Below are positions 59,006 through 64,000 of a stretch of 64,000 bases of DNA, piece by piece. The stretch lies in contig NW_024465885.1 in NCBI RefSeq assembly GCF_017591425.1, positions 32,558,501 through 32,622,500 on the forward strand, written 5' to 3'. Position numbers and translations under genes: made by a program. The stretch is from Ochotona curzoniae. Taxonomy: Eukaryota; Chordata; Mammalia; Lagomorpha; Ochotonidae. A model generated the notes under the pieces. It was not told the DNA's origin, did no database searches, and saw only the letters and a program-made list of their open reading frames with translations. Positions within the stretch are counted from its first letter, which is position 1, and every line of letters starts with the position of its first letter.

Positions 59006-60266
59006 GTGTGAATTTTTGATTCAATTTCCTGTCCACTAGCATTCAGAATGACCTCTAAGTTATTTGTCTGTGACAATGCTTGCCCTTAACATTTAGAAAA
59101 TCCCATTTTGATGTGGTGTGGATATGCACTTTGTATGTGTTTCACTATGAAATGTAGGGTAAAAAGCCAAAACAAACTTGGATTATGTGCATATGGTTGG
59201 GTAACAAGGAATAGAAGCCTTACTTCCTGATTCCTGTTACATTTTCTTGTTAAGAAATCACAATTTTCTAGTATTGCCTTTACCAATTTGAAAACTAATA
59301 CATTTAATTTGCATGTAACTTTACACTATCCACTTGTAAATTTATTTTTGTTTCTATCTCAGCCTGTTCCCCTACTAACAAACAGTTATAGCAACTTATG
59401 CACACTAGATAAAATCACCAAGAACAAACACAGTTTCAAAGAGATTATACCTAGTAAAGTCTCTGATTTATGTACTTTCGCATTTTGTTCTTGTTAAAAA
59501 TTGAGTTCTGCTAAGTTCTCAGCTTAAAAGGGCCAAAATATTCTCTGGAGCCGCAAGACTGAGAAATACAGAAAACACTTCTCTCAGTATTCTAGTAGAA
59601 AATCTTCCATTGCAGTATGTTTCAATTTTTTATCACACAGGAAAAAGGAACTGTATGCTAACAAGGGTAACCCCTTAATTCTCATGTAATTTCTTCATTG
59701 TATTCAAGATATATACACTTAACATCATGAAGTGAATAAAACAATTTTGGAAGTATGTAGAATCTATCAAGGTAAATCCCCTTTAAGATTTCTTTTATTC
59801 ATACATTAAAATGTCACACTAAATTATATAAATCAATGAAACATATTACCTTAAGTTTCTCATATACAGTAAAGTGCTAACCAAATACAGTTACCCTCTA
59901 ATATGATCAATCACAACTCACAAGTACATTTTACCATTTATTTAAGGGGCTGAAAGATGTTAAGGGGAGAACTTTGGGAGAGAGGGGAGGGGAAGAAAAG
60001 TGCTTCCATTTCCTTGTTCACCTTCCAATGGATTGCACTAGGACAGGCTGAAACTGGGAACTTGGGTTGCAATCCAGGTTTCAGTGTGAGTAGCTGAATC
60101 TCCATCTATCTCAACTTCCTGTGCAAAGCAAACAGAACAGAACCTCCACCCTTACTCCTGTTCAAATAATTAGTTCTTCCCCTGTTTCAATATAGATGAT
60201 TCGTTCCAGGAAACCCCTCTTCTTCCCCTCCTCCCCTAGAGAAGAAGGTATATCTATATATGAAGG
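59006..60266. other. Non-coding DNA, possible old repeat
   Basis: At about 59936-60110 a purine-rich then balanced segment (GGGCTGAAAGATG, GAGAGAGGGGAGGGGAAG, GCAATCCAGGTTTC) may be a decayed antisense C-repeat. The rest is AT-rich with no gene. Confidence 0.45.
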
Positions 60267-60268
60267 TA

Positions 60269-60308
<40 letters not shown>
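60267..60308. repeat. (AT)n microsatellite
   Basis: About 40 bases of nearly pure TA. The isoleucine/tyrosine-rich translations across it are not genes. Confidence 0.95.
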
Positions 60309-60310
<2 letters not shown>

Positions 60311-60814
60311 AATGAAATAAAGAGCATGGGGCATTCTCTTTCACCAAGTACGTGTGTCCGTGTGTCTGTGTTTGTATGTGTATTTCTTGGGCTAGCAGCC
60401 CGGCATTCCCAGCCCAACCTCACGGTTTGAGCATCCTTCAGGTCGGGACACTTAAGAAATTAGATATTAATGGATCTGGCCTTAATAAAAGCTGTATATG
60501 AAAATTTGCGGTCATTACCATACTGCAAGGTGAAGACCTTTCTCTAAGAGATATAACTTGAGGAGCATGATCACTTACCACTCATCATATGGCATATTAG
60601 AAACCTTAGAGACCAAAGGTATCCATATTATAAAACATAAATTCATTTAATATCTGTAGTTAAAAATGATTGTGTTTACAGAAAAAGAGTTCTTTTAAAA
60701 AATTGTTAACATATATAAATAGAATCAATAAAGTGAAATACAGCATACCAAAAAATAGTAGCTTTGTATACTAATGATGAATTTGATGAAAAAAGAAATC
60801 CAGAAAACAATCTT
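60309..60814. other. Non-coding DNA
   Basis: A GTGTGTCTGTGTTTGTATGTG patch lies near 60354-60380. No gene seen. Confidence 0.55.
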
Positions 60815-60890
60815 TAAGGTTTTTCCTATTTATTTGATTGGCAGAGTTACAGAGAGAGGGGCGGGGAGAGATAGTTAAATAGATAGATAC
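60815..60890 (-). mobile_element. CSINE tail fragment, antisense
   Basis: CTATTTATTTGATTGGCAGAG followed by TTACAGAGAGAGGGGCGGGG is the antisense 3' end of an older C-repeat. The body is not recognisable beyond it. Confidence 0.55.
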
Positions 60891-61191
60891 TGTAAAAGGG
60901 AGGAATGGTTAATTGAACACTAGAGAATTCAGCTGGCATGGGAATGAACCAAGAAACATTAAAGCAGCTGATAAAAGAATATTCAGCTGCACAATAAGTC
61001 AACTTTTGTTTTAAAACATTGGTTATAAATTTCAGAATAGTTATAACGGAAGAGCCTGAAGCTTTGCAACACATGGAGAAGTAATATCTGAAGAGATGAA
61101 ACTGGTAGTCATGCTGGTTTAATTATCATACATTGGATACTTGTGTCAAGCTACTTTACCATACAATACCAATACATGCAAACACTGTATC
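60891..61191. other. Non-coding DNA
   Basis: No gene or named repeat; a decayed CSINE body may be hidden here. Confidence 0.5.
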
Positions 61192-61200
61192 TCAATTAAA

Positions 61201-61523
61201 TTTTTTAAGATTTATTTTTTATTGGAAAGGCACATTTACAGAGAGGAGGAGAAGCAAAGAGAAAGAAAGATCTACCTTATGCAGATTCACCCTCCAAGTG
61301 GCCACGATGGCCAGAGCTGTGGTGATCTGAAGCCAGCAGCTTCTTCCAGGTCTCACCCATGGGATCAGGGTCCCAAGGCTTTTGGCCATCCTCTGCTGTT
61401 TTCCCAGACTACAAACAGGAAGCTAGATAAAAAGTGGAGCAGTTGGGACATGAACTTGCACCATAATCGATTCCGATGCCTGCAAGGAGAGGATTTAGCT
61501 ACTGAGACATCACACCAGGCCCA
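61201..61523 (-). mobile_element. CSINE, antisense
   Basis: TTTTTTAAGATTTATTTTTTATTGGAAAGGC, then CCTCCAAGTGGCCACGATGG and a head CATCACACCAGGCCC. TCAATTAAA at 61192-61200 and 61525-61533 is a probable target-site duplication. Confidence 0.93.
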
Positions 61524-61533
61524 ATCAATTAAA

Positions 61534-62439
61534 ATTTAAATAAATAACTACTAAATTACATTATAAAATAGCTACAGGAGAATCTAATTATTTCATAAAT
61601 AGTTACCTAGTATGCTTATTTCAAACAAAACTATCACACAGATAAAAAAAATGTTTCATAAATCATGGTCCCATAAATAAAAGAGTTATATAAGCTATGA
61701 GATATGATATAATCTTGTGAATAATTTTACCAATATGTTATTATATTCTGTATGGGAAGTAAGTATGCTTTTCAGTCTTTGCTTTTTTTTTTTCTTAGGG
61801 TACCTCCAACTAATAATACGTGTGTGTGTAAAAATAATACATGGACACATATAATAAAAATGAAACAGTGATGCAGTCAGTATCAAGATGCAGATATATA
61901 GCATAAGGAAATACTTCCTGTTATTTTAACTTACGCATTTGTTTTAATGCCAAGGCATGAACTATTCATGCTTTATGGTGTCTATTATTAAACAATGTGT
62001 TTTGAAAGTTATAAAAATCCCAACATAAGTTAGAGCATGCATTTCTATTGTTCATAATTTAATGCCTATCATGCATGTGATATGGTTTATCCATTTCTCT
62101 TGTTTACTCATTAACACTAAGCAAAGCTGCTACTTGGTGAGGTTGATATATGCTGTATCTTCAAAACGTAAGAATCCAATCAGCTTTGCATAGACTGAAA
62201 CATTTATTCCAATAATGGCAAACAATCTTACCAAAGACGTAAACAGCCCATAAGGATTTTAAACCCTAAATAAACTGTTACAAAGTATGTTGGAATGTTC
62301 AAGAAAATTCAAAACTATTTCAATTTTGTAATTATTATTTTTTTAATCTTTAATTTTAATTTATCATTTAAATCATATTTCCATATTCTTTACATAAATG
62401 AGAAGATGAATGCCCATGTGGGCTTCTAATTAGGGTTGA
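61534..62439. other. AT-rich non-coding DNA
   Basis: No gene or repeat recognised; short T and GT runs lie near 61783 and 61820. Confidence 0.6.
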
Positions 62440-64000
62440 ACGGTCAGGTGGAAAAAGGTGGGTCAGACAATTTTCCTGTTCCTTGCTGCAAAACCATATT
62501 AGCAACTAAGGGTTGGGGAGGGTCATACATGATGTCTTAGAGAAACTCATGTGGAAAAGAATGTTCCAAGGGTTTTATAGAATAATTTCATTAGTTCTGA
62601 GACATCACTGATTTCATTGCATCTTGGTTGAGTAAATCTTTCTAAGGTCTATTGGTTGACAAAGTCCAGCTTAGGGCAGACCCAGGAACATGGTGCAAAG
62701 GCTAGGAGAATTGTCCCGCCTATTCTGTTTTCCATCCTCTGATGAGTCACATGATATTCGCTGTTGGCCTAAATGAGCTGGCCATCATGTCACCTGTGTG
62801 TTCTGGGCATGCTGTCCGCTGCACAGGGATCACAAATGAGAAGGTCTGATCTTGATACATGCACTCCAAGGTTGGACAACACATACTGTGTAGTTTTTGC
62901 GTGTGGCTAGAGACTGAATCCAGCTGTCCAGTTGGGAGTCCCCCAAGAAACCTCACCTAGGATGACCTCAGACTGGACTGTTTTGCCCATCAGACAGTTC
63001 AGGGTCAGGTGAGGACTATCAACTGTACTAGCTAAGGCACATTCTGATGGGATGGATGTGGCAGCCTGATTAGTTCTTCCCCAGACTTACTCCTCATACG
63101 AAACAATGGGCTTTATAGCCCAGCTCAGCCAGCCCACCAAAGAACTGGTCCTGATATGTACCATTGGGTGCCAAGACCTACTTTGGGCTACCTTGCTAGT
63201 CCAGTTCACATCTCATTTGGCTCTCATACATACCCACGGGGGTTACAATTTAGCTCTCCCTGCCCTGTCCCCAGAACTGGCCATCATGTATGCTTACATG
63301 TGGGACTGCTTCACCCAGCCTCATCTATCCCTAACCCCAGCTCTAATGCTCATCTTTTAAAGCAGTGGTTCAGCAGGTGAGTCCTGAAGGTTCCACTAAC
63401 TAGCTACGTTTCCAGCCTTGCGTCTTGCATGTGCCGCTAGCTGCTGTGGCCCAATCTAAGATGGCCTGCTTCTAGTCTCCGCATTCTGCAACAGGTGCTG
63501 CAGTCTGAATAGCCCAGTTTATACCCAGGTTAGTTCTCTCAAGTGATTGCAACAGCCTAGCCCAGCCTAGCACCAGTACTCTTGTGAACTGGTCGATGTT
63601 ATTGTCCAACTGAGCCCAGTCTGTGTTGCATTCTGATTCTTGCTCAGGCTAGTAGTGTGTGCTGTAAACTGATCATGACCATGCCCTGCCTACATCTACA
63701 TATGCCAACAGACCACACATGTGCTGACAGGTGCTGTAGCTCAGCATGTTCTGCCCTGCCCCAATCCCTGGCTCTTCGACACATCAGTGAGAGCTTTCCC
63801 TAGTGGGGGAGTTCCCCAAAATCCTTTAGCAGGTTCTAACCTTGGATCTTGTGTGTGCTGTTGAGTGCTGCTACCCAGTCTGACACGGCTGATGCCCAGT
63901 TATGGAATTCAGCGGCAGGCACTGTGATCTAGTCCAATAGATCTACATCCATTCTGGCTCTCACTGATTGGTGCTATGCCCAGCTCAGACTTGCCCACCC
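62440..64000 (+). repeat. Unidentified element with degenerate tandem array, copy 2
   Basis: A leader of about 600 bases is followed from about 63040 to the window end by loosely repeated C/T-rich units. Cores such as TAGCTGCTGTGGCCCAATCT (63437), GGTGCTGCAGTCTGAATAGC (63496) and GGTGCTGTAGCTCAGCATG (63731) recur. The leader block near 62571-62690 (GTTCCAAGGGTTTTATAG, CTATTGGTTGAC) aligns with the first copy near 28913-29015. The right end lies outside the window. Same unknown identity as copy 1. Confidence 0.6.

Noticed and set aside
1..64000. Bacterial-type features: operons, ribosome binding sites, CRISPR arrays, insertion sequences
   Set aside because: The sequence is mammalian nuclear DNA; the regularly repeated units are SINEs or degenerate minisatellite units without constant spacers.

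Overview
This window looks like intergenic or deep intronic nuclear DNA from a lagomorph, most likely a pika (Ochotona). It is AT-rich and has no recognisable protein-coding gene, no CpG island, no long open reading frame and no stand-alone RNA gene. The taxonomic call rests on about 40 copies of a tRNA-derived lagomorph C-repeat (CSINE). The young copies start with GGGCCCGGCGCGGTGGCGCA, carry a pol III A box and B box, contain GGATCCCATATGGGCGCCGG, and end in CCAATAAAAATAAA followed by an (AAAT)n/poly-A tail. The form with GGATCCCATATGGG fits pika better than the rabbit form as I remember it. That comparison is from memory, not a search.

Layout: 1-28 kb is a field of CSINEs of several ages in AT-rich DNA. 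It includes one antisense LTR-like segment (about 15.86-16.10 kb), a dated L1 3' end with target-site duplication (12.6-12.9 kb), a long purine-only microsatellite (16.5-16.75 kb), and a two-SINE same-site insertion (14.77-15.46 kb). A GC-richer island with a CTCF-like motif lies near 24.36 kb. From 28.7 to 31.0 kb, and again from 62.4 kb to the window end, lie two related copies of an element I cannot name. It has a unique leader followed by a degenerate C/T-rich array of roughly 55-75 bp units. From 35.7 to 38.4 kb an antisense L1 relic keeps ORF1, the first ~31 codons of ORF2 and a 3' UTR, but has lost the rest of ORF2 (HAL1-like). Antisense L1 ORF2 remnants also lie at 44.5-45.9 kb, broken by an LTR-like insertion and a young SINE, and at 51.25-52.4 kb.

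Nothing here works together as a pathway. The window records successive retroposition: old L1 and LTR insertions, an older CSINE layer, then at least two young CSINE subfamilies separated by a one-base change in the B box. Several young copies have clean 10-20 bp target-site duplications, so order of insertion can be read directly. Translations longer than about 60 codons are mostly readings of these repeats, not genes. Boundaries of old copies are approximate because they were judged by eye.
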